DNA from: Ovis canadensis
Lineage: Eukaryota > Chordata > Mammalia > Artiodactyla > Bovidae
Reading direction: 5' to 3'
Assembly: GCF_042477335.2 (NCBI RefSeq)
Contig: NC_091248.1
Coordinates: 119,006,501 to 119,070,500 of the forward strand
Length of the DNA stretch: 64,000 bases
Shown: piece after piece, positions 42,818 to 53,429 of the stretch
How positions within the stretch are numbered: position 1 is the first letter of the stretch
Layout of the letters: each line of letters begins with the position of its first letter
Notes under the pieces: model-generated
Database searches by the model: none
What the model saw: only the letters and a program-made list of their open reading frames with translations
Told to the model about the DNA's origin: nothing
Program-made: the position numbers and the translations under genes

Positions 42818-43048
42818 TTTAAATTTATTTTTTTTTTTCAAATTTGGCTGCACCCGGTCTTACCTGGAAGAAAAGATCTTACCTGGAAGAAAAGATCTTC
42901 CATCTTCATTGGGGCATGCAGGATCTTTAGTTGGGGCATGTAGTCTTAGTTGTGGCATGTGGGATCCAGGTCCCTGACCAGGGGTTGAACCCAGGCCCCA
43001 TGCATTAGGAGCTCAGAGCGTTAGCCACTGGACCACCAGGGAAGTCCC
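42818..43048 (-). mobile_element. tRNA-Glu SINE with internal 19-bp tandem duplication
   Basis: A reverse element ending GGACCACCAGGGAAGTCCCC. It carries two perfect copies of TCTTACCTGGAAGAAAAGA at 42858-42876 and 42877-42895, absent from other copies here. CTGAGGAACAGTACT (about 42800) and CCGAGGAATACTGCT (about 43048) look like a diverged target duplication. Confidence 0.85.
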
Positions 43049-43064
43049 CGAGGAATACTGCTTT

Positions 43065-43255
43065 AAAGCAATGATTCTTAACCTGGCTGCACAGTACAGC
43101 CATCTAAGGAGCTTCTCAAAAATACTGTGGTGAAGTCATTGCTCTCTTCCCACCCCCATGCTGATTGAATTGGCCTGGAGTGGAATCAGCTACAGGGTTC
43201 TTCTAACCTCCTGCTGGTGACTCTAACACATAGCTGGAGCTGAGGGCCACAAATC
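43065..43255. mobile_element. MER-type hAT DNA transposon relic
   Basis: AATGATTCTTAACCTGGCTG, AAGGAGCTTCTCAAAAATAC and TGATTGAATTGGCCTGGAGT fit the MER5/MER58-like non-autonomous elements. The far end is decayed. Confidence 0.55.
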
Positions 43256-43269
43256 TAAACTGCAGTTCA

Positions 43270-43615
43270 CATATAAAATGGGCAAAGCTATTATACTTCA
43301 TAGGGTGATTGTAAGAATTAAGTGATATAGCTTATGGAGTGAAGCATAGTACTTGCTGTGCCGTGCTGCTGTGCTCAGTTGTGTCCGACTCTGCGACCCC
43401 ATGGACTGTAGCCCACCAGACTTCTCTGCCCATGTGATTTTCCAGGCAAGAATGCTGGAGTGAGTTGCCATTTCCTTCTCTAGGGGATCTGCCCAGGAAT
43501 TGAACCTGTAACTCCTGCTTTGGCAGGTGGATTCTTTACCACTGAGCCACCAGGCAAGCCCAAGCACAGAGCTTAGCAAATGCTAAAACACTGGACAAAT
43601 GGTAGTTATTGTTGC
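43270..43615 (+). mobile_element. MIR SINE split by Bov-tA
   Basis: ATAAAATGGGCAAAGCTATT and ATTGTAAGAATTAAGTGATA before the Bov-tA; CACAGAGCTTAGCAAATGCT after it. Together they read as one plus-strand MIR. Confidence 0.7.
43358..43561 (-). mobile_element. Bov-tA SINE
   Basis: A reverse, complete element inserted in a MIR: GCTGTGCTCAGTTGTGTCCG to CTGAGCCACCAGGCAAGCCC. Confidence 0.92.
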
Positions 43616-43659
43616 AGTAATCCTCAGACTTAGCAGATCTGTGCTACGCCGTCATGTCA

Positions 43660-43861
43660 CAAAAGGTACAGGCTTTGGAGTCAGGTGGCTTGGACTTAAC
43701 CTTCAGTCTTAAGACATTTGGAGCTGTGTGATTTTTGGCAAAAGACCTAAGCCTCAGTTTCTGCATCTGTAAAAGGGGGGATACTTATGATATGGGAATT
43801 AAATAAGATTGGGCTTACAAAGCACAAGCCCTGGCATCTGGTAAGCACTCTAAAACACTGA
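43660..43861 (+). mobile_element. MIR SINE
   Basis: GGCTTTGGAGTCAGGTGGCT, GAGCTGTGTGATTTTTGGCA, TCAGTTTCTGCATCTGTAAA and AGCACAAGCCCTGGCATCTG: near-complete plus-strand MIR. Confidence 0.9.
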
Positions 43862-44332
43862 CATTACTTGCAATCACTGCTTGTAAAGTTCCTGATGATT
43901 CAAACCACATTGGTCTCTCAAAACGTTTCAAGTTCAGCATACATTTTTTACTGGTTTTCCAGTTATCTCCACATCCAGGCCTTTACTATTTGTTTCCTTG
44001 TTTTATCTAAGTCTTCTTGAATGTATTGCTGTTTTGGTGATTTTATCTTATATGTAATTTTAAATATATATAAAATATACATTTTATATAAATGTGTATA
44101 TTTTAATATATGTACATATTATATACATATATTTTTTAAAGAAATGCTTCCTTTTGAACTTATGAGTACTTAAGAAGGATCATGAAGTCAGGATTGGCAG
44201 GTTGAAAGACATTTCCCTCTGCCTTTTGCTCTTGAAGTTTGTTTCTGCCTCTCATTCTCTAAACTTTGAGACTTAAAAGCTTTGGGAGAAGTGTGTGAGG
44301 AAGGAGGAAAAAGGTGAAAAGGGTAGAATTTT
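43862..44332. other. Unassigned sequence with an AT-rich run
   Basis: About 44060-44140 is almost pure A/T (TATATA-type) and may be a decayed microsatellite. No gene recognised. Confidence 0.5.
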
Positions 44333-44443
44333 GTTTTTTTAAACTTTTTATTTTATATTGGAGTATAGCCGATTAGCAATGTTGTGACAGTTTCAAGGGG
44401 ACAGAAAAGGGACTCAGCCATACAGACACATGTATCCATTTGA
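44333..44443 (-). mobile_element. 5'-truncated L1 3' end with target duplication
   Basis: A reversed L1 terminal 3' UTR (ATTTTATATTGGAGTATAGC, GATTAGCAATGTTGTGACAG, CACATGTATCCATTTG). GGGTAGAATTTT (44321-44332) and GGGTGGAATTTT (44444-44455) form an 11-of-12 target duplication. Confidence 0.9.
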
Positions 44444-44739
44444 GGGTGGAATTTTAAATTCTGACTTTTTTGTGGGAGGGGCTTCATAAATAAAAGCATT
44501 ATTATGTATGTGTGTGCTTTTTTTTAAAAAATAAGTTACCTGAACCCATGATTACAGAAACAGTAAAATGCATCTTACACCTTCTTCCTGAACCTACCAC
44601 GCTGCTTATAAATGTAGAGAACTCATATTTTTAGCAGGTATTTATCAACATTATCTTGGAAAAATCTGCTAGTAAAACAGAAGCAGTTCTTATTAGTCAT
44701 ACAAATAGCTGTCTGTAAAAATATTTGATTAATCTTTTA
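44444..44739. other. Unassigned sequence
   Basis: No feature recognised between the L1 tail and the MIR. Confidence 0.4.
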
Positions 44740-44935
44740 TAGTATACCTAGTCCTTTTCACAAATGTTTTCATTAATCCCATGAAGTACTATCATGATTT
44801 TACAGAGGCAGAAAGTCTCGGAGGTTGTAAGGGACTTAATGTCTCCTAGCTGGTGAGTAGAACTATGTCACAAACCCATGAGTTTTGAATCATGGGTTTG
44901 AGAAACCCAGTCTCTTTTTACTAAGCCATTCCAGG
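44740..44935 (-). mobile_element. MIR SINE
   Basis: CATTAATCCCATGAAGTACT, TGATTTTACAGAGGCAGAAA and CTAGCTGGTGAGTAGAACTA: reversed MIR with an altered 5' part. Confidence 0.75.
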
Positions 44936-45471
44936 GTGAAATCCAAACAAATAGTTTTGGTTGTGACCAGAGAAATTAAACCACCTGGCTAGCCAAAACC
45001 CAAAAAGGTATTTTTTCTAGTTGCAGTTAGTTCTTAACTGCTGGTCGCTGGTGTCCTGAAATGTGTTGATTCCCTGGACTTAAGAATTGACAAGAATTGA
45101 CTCTTCCCTCTCATCTTTTACTTTCCGTCTGGTCCACCGTTCAGTACGGATTGTTTTGAGCTGCACAGTGTTTCCTTATCAGTTGGTTTTAGGGTGCAGC
45201 TCACGTACAAATGCATTTTACCCTTAGTTTCTCATTTTCAGCATGGAGCAGTGCCACGCTAATATGCTGAGTTGTCTACAGCTTTCCTGTCAAACAGTGG
45301 CTCTTTGGAGGCTCAGGGACCATCAGCGCACCAACACACCGATCCTTGGCTTGTTTTCTGACTCCGGGGAGCTGTTGACATCTAATGCACTCTATTTTTT
45401 GTATAAAAGATTAAAATTATTGGTCTTTTTTGGGGAATTTGAGGCATCATTGGTGTATTACAACTGAGCCG
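44936..45471 (-). other. Sequence 3' of the pseudogene, possibly its former UTR
   Basis: No gene recognised. Sequence next to 45471 could be the 3' UTR of the pseudogene at 45472-45965, which reads away from it on minus. The 74-codon plus frame at 45243 has no support. Confidence 0.35.
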
Positions 45472-45965
45472 TTAGTCTTGTAGCTTCATCAACATTAACC
45501 GGTCGTTTTCATGACACTGCTGAGATACCAGTTGTTTCTGCAGAGGTTCAAGGGAAAGGCCTTTTGAGAAGTTTGCCAGTTCCTTCTGTGTATCTATAAA
45601 AGCTTTATTCACTCTGTTAACTTTTTCATCATTCATAATGTTTATCTTCTCAAGATTAGGGTAACTGGTTTTATTTCTAACCTTAAAGCTTTTTGACTGG
45701 CTATGTGGAATACACTCCTGGACTTCTGCCCTCTTGGTTTGTTCTTGGCCACTGTCTCTCACCAGGCCTCCGACACCCTCATGTAGCCTCTCAGGTTCCA
45801 GGTGACGCCACCTGCGTGCACGAGACCCGGAAGTTCCGGGATGAGAGGGCCTGTCAAAAGGCCTCCTCAGAGCCGTGCTGCAGTCACTCTCTTTAAAGTA
45901 TCAAGCTAATGCTCCCAAGTTCCTCTGAGAGTCTTCCCCTGAAAAGGTGGCGATGGCGTGATTCA
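45472..45965 (-). pseudogene. Probable processed pseudogene of an unidentified protein
   Basis: One minus-strand frame reads as protein-like for about 160 codons, broken once by TGA near 45910. It starts downstream of a stop near 45970 and ends at TAA (45472-45474). It is hydrophilic, with a basic, Arg-rich N-terminal half and a charged helical C-terminal half (NRVNKAFIDTQKELANFSKG, then LQKQLVSQQCHENDRLMLMK). No intron-like gap, poly(A) tail or target duplication was confirmed. The composition suggests a coiled-coil protein, but I could not name the parent. The internal stop and the lack of an ATG argue against a living gene. A real single exon of an unknown gene is the alternative. Confidence 0.45.
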
Positions 45966-46529
45966 GAACATCCGTTTAGCTACACTGGGTTCAGGCTGCA
46001 AGCCTGTTTCCCAGCCCAGCATCCTGGAGCCCGTCTACTCAGCAGGCTCCACTGCACTGGCCAAGAGTGACAGTGTATCTGCACTTTCCTGAGCGAGTCC
46101 CCAGGATCTGGCCAATGCTTTACAACACACGCCTGTTCATTCCCAGATCCTAGTGACCAAGGCTGTTCGTCTGTCCTCTACAATCAGTGTGGGCCAGGTG
46201 CTCAGGAAAAGTTCTAACTGAATGGATTCTCAGCTTTCTGTTGAAATTCATGTCTATCAGATGGAATTATCCATTTTTAGGTATTTCGTATTTTTATCAA
46301 CTGTAATATAGGCCCTAGCCGTACCATCTGGATAAGTATCTCTAAAAATACCATTTATCTAAACATATGGAGCAAGATTCCTACTAGTTCAGGAATTATT
46401 CACAGGGCAGTTACTGCCAATACTGCCAGTGTTGCAGGGAAAGAAAATTACGGCTAGAGCAGTGGCTGTTGGTGCCTTGCCAGTGGGGAACAGGGGTTAA
46501 AGGTGCTTTATTTTCCACAATAATCTGCA
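45966..46529. other. Unassigned sequence
   Basis: No repeat or exon recognised. It may include 5' sequence of the pseudogene in another frame, which I could not follow. Confidence 0.35.
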
Positions 46530-46618
46530 TATAGTTAGCACTTCTGTACTGTACACTGAAACAGTCAGGATGGTAACTTTTACGATTTTGCCACAGTAAA
46601 AATAAAGTATTTAAAAAA
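46530..46618 (+). mobile_element. L1 3' end fragment
   Basis: TACACTGAAACAGTCAGGAT and TTTTGCCACAGTAAAAATAA match the last bases of an old L1 on plus. Confidence 0.6.
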
Positions 46619-46779
46619 TTTCCTAGACAGTGCTAGAGGGGGAAAAAAAATCAGAGAAGCTCTTGCATTTCATTGGAAACTCACTGCTAGAATACAATAA
46701 AAAGTTAATCTGATTAAGTTAACATGTACAAGTTGATCTGGCTAAGTCCAAGCTTTTTCAAAGAACTTGCAAAACCCTT

Positions 46780-47220
46780 CGTCTGGCTTTTGTTTCATTA
46801 TACCTAAAGTCGTACTAGTTAGTGTTTTTTCAGTTCCTCAAACTAGACTGTTTCCTTTTATCTTTGGGCTTTGCCAATGGATGTTCTCTATGCCTCTAAT
46901 GCTTTCCCACCATTTTTATTCTAATACCCTCATTTATTCTTCAGAGCTCTTTAGGGAGGCCTTCTTTAAATTACCTAACGAAGTTTTGGCCTCTTGGTAT
47001 CTCTCTGGATCAATCCATCGATCCATCCACATTCTCACAGAAGTCTGGATTTTTCCTTTGTAGCATATAATACAGCTGCATTTGTGTAACTGTGTAATAT
47101 CAGTCTCTCGCACAGGACTGAAAGTTCCATGAGGTAGGGACTGTTTCCTGCAAAGCACTGTTATTAGCAGGACTCTGGCAGCTTGTATACAGCAGGTATT
47201 CGGTACTCTCCTACCAGGCA
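46780..47220 (+). mobile_element. L2 3' region
   Basis: Plus-strand L2 pattern: CTCATTTATTCTTCAGAGCT, TTAGGGAGGCCTTCTTTAAA, GACTGAAAGTTCCATGAGGT and AGCAGGTATTCGGTACTCTC. Confidence 0.65.
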
Positions 47221-47711
47221 CAGCCTTTTATCCCACAAACTTACCTTACAGATATTCTCAAAGGAGTAGGTGGAGAGGAACATAAAGTTTGTGAGCTTGG
47301 TGGTGGAGACAGTGGTTGAACAGCCAGAGAGATCAAAGAGTTTAGGGGTGGTTTAGGTGGGGAGGCAAGAAGGGAGTAATGAGGACATTCATTTAATGAG
47401 TCTCCCCTCCACTCTCCCAACACCCCATACCCTCCCAAACCAGTCATTCAACAATAAATAGTCATGCATTCCATTTCTTTGAGGAATAAGGTAAACCTCA
47501 GATTACAGAACCAAGGCAGATAATTTTGCAGAATTACAATGAAACCAGTCACAATTCAACTGGGTTAGATTTCAAAGCAGAGATGATGGTGTTCCTCCAA
47601 ACAGTCTTCAACCTGGGAAGCTGACACTCCTCCAGGATGTGGACAGACCGTAAATACACTTCCTCCTACTTTCAGCTGCTGAGAGAGAAGTCCTCCCCTG
47701 ATGGACCAGCA
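47221..47711 (-). other. MRPS33: Probable MRPS33 3' UTR and downstream sequence
   Basis: This follows the MRPS33 stop on the minus strand. An ATTAAA variant polyadenylation signal lies at plus 47392-47397, which would give a 3' UTR of roughly 330 nt. There is no AATAAA on minus between 47711 and 47400. The exact cleavage site is not shown by sequence alone. Confidence 0.4.
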
Positions 47712-47817
47712 CTATTTCTTTTTCGCTGCTCTTTTCCCTTCTCCTTTCCTTGGTTTCTCCTTTCCACGAAGTTTCTTTAGACGCAGCTGCTCATCCTTGA
47801 AGTCCTGATGTTCGTCT
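47712..47817 (-). CDS. MRPS33: MRPS33 coding exon 3 (C-terminal)
   Basis: It codes the last 35 residues: the end of Arg73, then [18 protein letters not shown] and on to AAKKK and TAG (47712-47714). The acceptor on minus is CACCTTTCAG|AGACGAAC with a pyrimidine-rich run upstream. Exon numbering assumes one 5' non-coding exon. Confidence 0.97.
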
Positions 47818-50800
47818 CTGAAAGGTGAAAGAAAAAAATAATTAGCCAGTATTTTTATCAGACTGGAAAAACTCACCTGTTTAGAGTGTCCCCTTATGTG
47901 GTTCTGGTTATCAAACTCTTGACTTCTACAGCTTAGTGAACAGAAAGGACATGGAGCCCCTGATGTACAGACAGGCTGCGTTCCCAGTGTTCATTTCTAA
48001 GTCAGTTTCCCCTCACAGAAGCGAGGTCACGAACAGCAGTTAATTGCTAAGCCCATCTGTGTAAACTGATATTAATTATGATTCAACACTAATAATTGCC
48101 CCAGGTTTCCCTGTAACACCAAGACTACACATTGATGGGGGCAGAAAGTGCGTATAAGCTTCAGTAGCTACATGAGACCCTGGGAGGCCCAGGGATCAGC
48201 ACCTAAGGGGACAGGTGTGGAGGAAGCTGCCTGGATGACAGTGGATGAGTCACACAGAAGTCTGCTGGGGAGTCTCCAGCAGAAGGAAGCTAGGTCAGCA
48301 AAGAGGAACTCTACAGACAGGTCCTTGAGGAATCAAGGCAGCCAGGGCTGTTTGTACATATGAATAGGGTGTAAACTGAAGACTGCCTGTACTGTATAAA
48401 AATGTCTGCATTTTACAATGAAACATGATCATTCATCAGTATCCTTGGGGAACTGGCCTAGGACAACCCCCCACCAATAGATACTAAAATCCACTGGTGC
48501 TCAGGTTCCTTATATAGCATAGCATATAATCTATACACATCTTCCTGTGTACTTTAAATCATCTACTTATAATACTTAATAAAATAAATGTAAATGTTAT
48601 ATAGAGAGAGTTGCCAGTGCACGGCAAATTCACGGTGTGTTTCTTGGGACTTTCTGGATTTTTTTTTTTTTTTTATATTTTCAATCTGTGGTTGGATGAA
48701 TCTACAGATAGCTAACCTGTGGATAAGGAGGGCCTAAAACAGTATCGTGTTTTAATACGTAAGCTCTGGAACCCATGTGACCCTGGGTTCAAGCCACAGC
48801 TGCACCACCTAGTAGCTGTGTGACCTTGGGTGAGGATCCTTCCCTCTCTGCACCCTGGTCTCCTCACCTGTACGAGTGTGGATAGTGGTAAACTAATTAA
48901 ATGTAAGAGAGTGGTTTCCTGGGCCCAATTTTCAACTCCTGATGCTGTTTTTTTTAGGGTTTCCCTGGTAGCTCAGCTGGTAAAGAATCCAATGCAGGAG
49001 ACCCTGGTTTGATCCCTGGGTCAGGAAGATCCCCTGGAGAAGGGCATGGCAACCCACTCCAGTATTCTTGCCTGGAGAATCCCCATGGACAGAGGAGCCT
49101 GGTGGGCTGCAAGTCCACAGGTCAGAGTCCGACATGACTGAGCGACTAAGGACACACAGCACAGCTGCTTTTTCATTTTTTTTAATCCTTTAACTTTTGG
49201 CTGTGCCGTGTGACTTGTGGGATCTTAGTTCCCCAGTCAGAGATTGAACCTGGGCCCTTGGCAGTGAAAGCTCAGTCTTAACTGCTGGACCACCAAGGAG
49301 TTCCTCCAGGTTGTTTTAAAAAATAGATAGGTTTTATAGGGTTGGATGTTTCAGTCCATGAACATGATGGCTACAACAGACCTCTCTGGGATGAGCTATG
49401 CACTGTGCTTCGCTTAGTCGCTCAGTTGTGTTCAACACTTTGCGACCTGATGGACTGTAGCCCGCCAGGCTCCTCTGTCCCTGGGATTCTCCAGGCCCTC
49501 CTCAGGATTAGCTATGACTGCCCCCAAGTAAGTCACTCTCAAAAAAGCAGCCAGAGTAATTCTTCTGACAGCCTGGCAAATTGCTCTCTGCTCTCTCAGC
49601 CCCCTTCACAACCTGCCTCCTGTACCATGGCTTTCCCGTCAGCCTGTGAGGCTCCTGGAACAGATGAGGCGCATTCCTCAAGGTCTTTGCTCTGCTTTGG
49701 CCTCTGCCTTGAAAGCTCTTCCTTGGGCCCCCCTGGCTCGCTCTCCACCCTCAAGTCTCTGCAGAAACCTCTCTTCTCAGTGAGGCTACCCTGACTGCTC
49801 TGTTTGATACTGTGATCCGTCCTCGCCCTGCCCACTGAGGGCCCAGTCAGCACTCTAGATCCTGCTCAGCTGGCTCTACTATTTTTTCCCCCTGCATCAC
49901 ATTCAACTTTGTAACATTCCACATGATTTACTTACTTAGTATGTTTTCCCTCTCTTCTTCCCTCCCGTCAGTCATTTCTGACAACCCCCCAGCCAGAAAG
50001 ACAATTCCACAGGCAGGGGTCTTTGTGGATGAACTGCCCAAGCACCTGCTTGATGGAATGAGTCACTGTTTTTGAGACCCTGATTCCCTTCCCATTTTAT
50101 AGGTCTTTGTAAGATTTTTTTTTAAATTGAAGTCTGCCTGCTTTCATCCTGCCTGACTCCCCAGGAGGCCTTGCGTTAGAGGCACCATTTACTGTAACTA
50201 GTGACTACATACATGAAAATAATTGTGCTTCTCCATGGATAACTAAACCTAAGTGTTTTTCCTCTGTCCCCAAAGGTAGTTGAAGCTTTATTTTTCAAAC
50301 AAATGGGAAGCAGCAGCAAAAAAGTAAAATAACTGAAGGTAATTTTGATATGGGTTATGATTTTCTACTCAGGACATGTGTCTTTCAATATTTTATTTGG
50401 GGTAAGAATAAAATTAATTTTTATTTTTTGAGCCAAGACTTTAGGGAGATAATCCCAAAAGCAATTCCAGAAATTCAAAATACATCATGGATTATCATCT
50501 CTAGTGATATATTAACTAAGAAGATCTATTTTGTTCATAGAACTTTTCCCTTGTGCCCATCTTAAATGCCTGCATATGGAAGGTACTTAAAAAAAAAATC
50601 TGTTGGGTAAACGAATGTACCAATCTCTAGTTATTTGGAATGAACTGTTAATCTTATTATATTAGAGCGAACAGTCCCAAATTAATTTTTGTAACATCGC
50701 CCTAAGACAATTAAAACATGTTAAATTAAAAAAAAAAGTAGGCATTTGACTTGATACAATTATGTACTGTTTAAATTCTTGTATAATGAGCATGTATTCG

Positions 50801-51725
50801 TTTGGTAATTAAGACATTTTTTAAAAGAAAAACGATCACAGGGGTATTTGATCTTTTTTCTTTTTAGAGCAGCATATCATCTTAAGCGCCCACTTCCTAC
50901 ACATGCACAAACATACAAATGCATGGTGGAAAGAGCCCGCTACTCTTACTATTACATACTATTATCCTATTATAATATCAATTACCTATTACCCGTAAAG
51001 GTAAACTTCAGCTTTAGTATACCAAAAAGGGTACCAATTAAAAATGCCCAAGGAGAGTGAAAGGAAATAAGAAATCCAACAAAACTGCCATCAGGAAAGA
51101 AGCGAGGCTCCCCCTCACCAGTTAGGAAACAGCTCGGCTGCGCCCTTTTCACCTGACCAACGGGATCTGCTCAGTGTGTGGACCTATTTCCTCTGCATCC
51201 ATTGAGTGCTCTTAGATTAACAACTAATTCAAGGTCTCTCTATAGCTCAGTGTCTAGTCAATGTCAGTCACATCTTAGACATAATTAAGGTATGTCTTCT
51301 AGGAAGTTCGTGTTTCCTTTTTTTTCTTAGTATACTCATTATGGACATTTCGAAAGCTTTCCCCTCCCACAATTGTACCTTTTGAATTACCTGGGCACTA
51401 TTATAAGAATAAAAAAACTATGAAAGTAGAAAGGCTAATTTTTTCCCTTTCTGATCTATTAAACAAACCTCCTATAGGTTACTCTTTGTGGATTTTTTTT
51501 TTGTCATTACCTGTAGAGGCCAAGAAAACGTAGTATCCCCATGAGTGCAAAGTAAGTGTTGTGATTTGGATACCAGTCATAAGTCTCCTTCCTCTTGGCC
51601 AAAGGCTGCTCACTGAACAACTTCACCACTTTCATGGATTTGGAATCAGTAGGCCTGGCAACCTCACCAAATAGCCGGGCACTCAGACGACTCATGCGCA
51701 AGGCATATTCTGAAAGTGAAGACAT
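47712..51725 (-). CDS. MRPS33: MRPS33, mitochondrial ribosomal protein mS33: join(47712..47817, 51511..51725)
   Basis: A structural protein of the small (28S) subunit of the mitochondrial ribosome. It is nucleus-encoded, imported into the matrix, and mitochondria-specific with no bacterial counterpart. The two coding exons join to 106 codons plus stop, the usual mammalian length. The N-terminal exon encodes [20 protein letters not shown] and the hallmark [13 protein letters not shown] at residues about 46-58. The C-terminal exon begins [10 protein letters not shown] and ends in the very basic GKRAAKKK, typical of rRNA contact. Both splice sites are canonical: AG|GTAATG after codon LYR and TTTCAG|A before it, phase 2, joining AG+A for Arg73. 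There are no frameshifts. The ATG at 51725 has G at -3 and follows only 27 nt of leader in this exon. The intron is 3693 bp. Paralogous processed copies exist in mammals, but the introns show this is the parent gene. Confidence 0.97.
48658..48675. repeat. Poly(T) run
   Basis: About 16 T residues in MRPS33 intron 2, on the sense strand an A run; probably the tail of a decayed retroposon. Confidence 0.6.
48755..48905 (+). mobile_element. MIR SINE
   Basis: AAGCTCTGGAACCCATGTGA, GGGTTCAAGCCACAGCTGCA, TAGTAGCTGTGTGACCTTGG and CTCCTCACCTGTACGAG: a clear plus-strand MIR in intron 2, antisense to MRPS33. Confidence 0.92.
48956..49155 (+). mobile_element. Bov-tA SINE
   Basis: AGGGTTTCCCTGGTAGCTCA, B-box-like GGTTTGATCCCTGGGTCAGG, Bov-A core and GACATGACTGAGCGACTAAG. 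Antisense to MRPS33. Confidence 0.93.
49186..49306 (-). mobile_element. tRNA-Glu SINE (CHR type)
   Basis: Reverse: CTTTTGGCTGTGCCGTGTGA to CTGGACCACCAAGGAGTTCC. A T-rich run to its left is the tail. Same orientation as MRPS33. Confidence 0.88.
49401..49505 (-). mobile_element. Truncated Bov-tA with target duplication
   Basis: The reverse Bov-A core only. GATGAGCTATG (49390-49400) and GATTAGCTATG (49506-49516) flank it, so the truncation happened at insertion. Confidence 0.85.
49510..49965 (+). mobile_element. L2 3' region
   Basis: CCTCCTGTACCATGGCTTTC, CTTTGCTCTGCTTTGGCCTC, CTCTTCTCAGTGAGGCTACC and TAACATTCCACATGATTTAC follow the L2 plus strand. The 150-codon frame at 49342 is this repeat and not a gene. 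Confidence 0.7.
51511..51725 (-). CDS. MRPS33: MRPS33 coding exon 2 (N-terminal)
   Basis: It codes residues 1-72 and two bases of codon 73. Basic residues near the N-terminus (RMSRLSARL) form an amphipathic stretch. No long cleavable presequence is obvious, as usual for this short protein. The exon also holds 27 nt of 5' leader, 51726-51752, after acceptor TTTTTCTATAG. Confidence 0.97.
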
Positions 51726-51752
51726 TTCTTGAGCAGCAAGGAATAAGAGGCC
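51726..51752 (-). other. MRPS33: MRPS33 5' leader in exon 2
   Basis: 27 nt between acceptor CTATAG (ending at plus 51753) and the ATG. No upstream ATG lies in it. Confidence 0.85.
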
Positions 51753-53202
51753 CTATAGAAAAATGAGAACACAAATGGTTCACGTTAAGAAATTCCCAGA
51801 TTATCTACGGAATGCTTTACAAAGTGAAAACACAGACAGCCACCCCTGACTTAGTTCACGTTGGCAGGACATGCCTTGGGGTTGAGAGATCTCCACAGTC
51901 CGAGTGGATGCGCAGTTCCTTTCAGCGCTTTCCGCTTGCATCTTTTACGCTTAGTGTTAACATGATTATTCCTGTGCTGTAATGCCCTTTTTCGATGAAC
52001 GATTCTGTGATTTAATAGGTTATTTACTGATAGTCAGCTTACCTATTTGTAGGCTAGATGAGGACAGGGAAATAAGTTATCCAGCCACAGCATCTGTTAT
52101 TATACCTTCAGAAAACACCGACCTCAGCACTCTGCAGAATAAACATGCTGACTGCTTGCCATCTAAAGGTTTAATCATGGTGGAGAAATAATTATGCTGT
52201 TGTCTTTATTATCAGCCCTTTGAACACTGTTCTCCTCAAGGGCTCCAGATGGCTCTGAGAATGGCTAATGAGTTATGAGGTCATTTAGCCTCTAGGTTGC
52301 TGGACTGGATTCTGCCTAGAGACAGAGAGCCAGTTGGGGAAAACAGAGATAATAGTCTTATAGGAATTGACTCGATGGCTCAAAAGATTCATTTTATTCC
52401 TGAATAAAAGGCATTTATGAGTTGGGATGTGACGTGTCTTATCTTCCATCTTATATATTCTGTTTAATGAAAACTTGCTAAATTTGTATTGGCTGAAAAC
52501 AGAAACTTTTTCTTTGGAGGCATAAGATGGTGAAATAGTGTAAGAATGATATCTGCAACATGCAGAAATTACAGGTAATATATATTGAAGATTATATAAG
52601 TGATACATTAAAAATCAAGACTGTTCACAAGTACTATACCAATATTTTGTAACTATAAATGGAATATTACCTTTAAAAATTGTGCATTACTATAGGGTAT
52701 ATATGTAACATATAATATTGTACATCAGCTATAATTCAATTACAAAAGCAGTAGAGAGTTTCTTATATTAGAAAAAAGAATGATGCTAGTGGACTAACTC
52801 TCATTCCATTTTAGTTCAAATGTAAGGGCAACTGTCAGCAGAGTATACTAATTTACATAAACTTTTGTAGTGACATGAGAGTTTTGTTGACTAAGACAGT
52901 ATCTTGGGGGACAGTTCATCTAGGATGAAAAGGAGCTGACCTCTGAATAGAAAAAAAAAGGCATCAACTTATCTTGAAAAACCAATGGAAGAAATATATT
53001 AAAAAAAACCTCTCCTGAACAGGAATGCTGACAAGTAAATTTCAAAAGTGCTCTGGCAATTTAAATACCCAGTATTTAAAGAACTTTTCATATCCATTCC
53101 AAGATCCACTGAAAGAGCCTAAAGGATGACCTGAAACCAATTTCAGGTCAATCTCTAACCAGTTACCTTCTGAAAACCAACCAAGCAATCTTGGGCCAAC
53201 AG

Positions 53203-53217
53203 TGCCACCTGAAGGCC
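53203..53217 (-). promoter_or_regulatory. Weak CTCF-core-like motif
   Basis: Minus strand CCTTCAGGTGGCAC matches the CTCF core consensus at 12 of 14 positions. It lies in MRPS33 intron 1. This match level can arise by chance. Confidence 0.2.
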
Positions 53218-53429
53218 AGCAATGGGAGAACGGTCAGGTCCAAGGTCTCCCAGCCCATCTCCCCTCCAAGCTGGGATGTGTGCAAGCCTTACTCCTTTCA
53301 GCACTCTGTTTCAGGATTCCCTTCTTTCCCAACTCTTGCTCCACTGTGGATGGGGATGGATTGGGGTTGTTAGGGCTAGGTTTATAATTTCATCAATGAG
53401 AAAAAGTCACTAACAGTTTAACATATAAA

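Larger units (their letters stand above)
47823..51510 (-). other. MRPS33: MRPS33 intron 2
   Basis: It holds a MIR at 48755, Bov-tA at 48956, tRNA-Glu SINE at 49186, truncated Bov-tA at 49401 and L2 at 49510-49965. From 49966 to 51510 I see no repeat or conserved exon, only AT-rich intronic sequence. Donor GTAATG at 51510-51505; acceptor CAG at 47820-47818. Confidence 0.85.

Noticed and set aside
49342-49794. 150-codon frame in MRPS33 intron 2
   Set aside because: It spans a truncated Bov-tA and an L2 fragment; no domain and no splice support.
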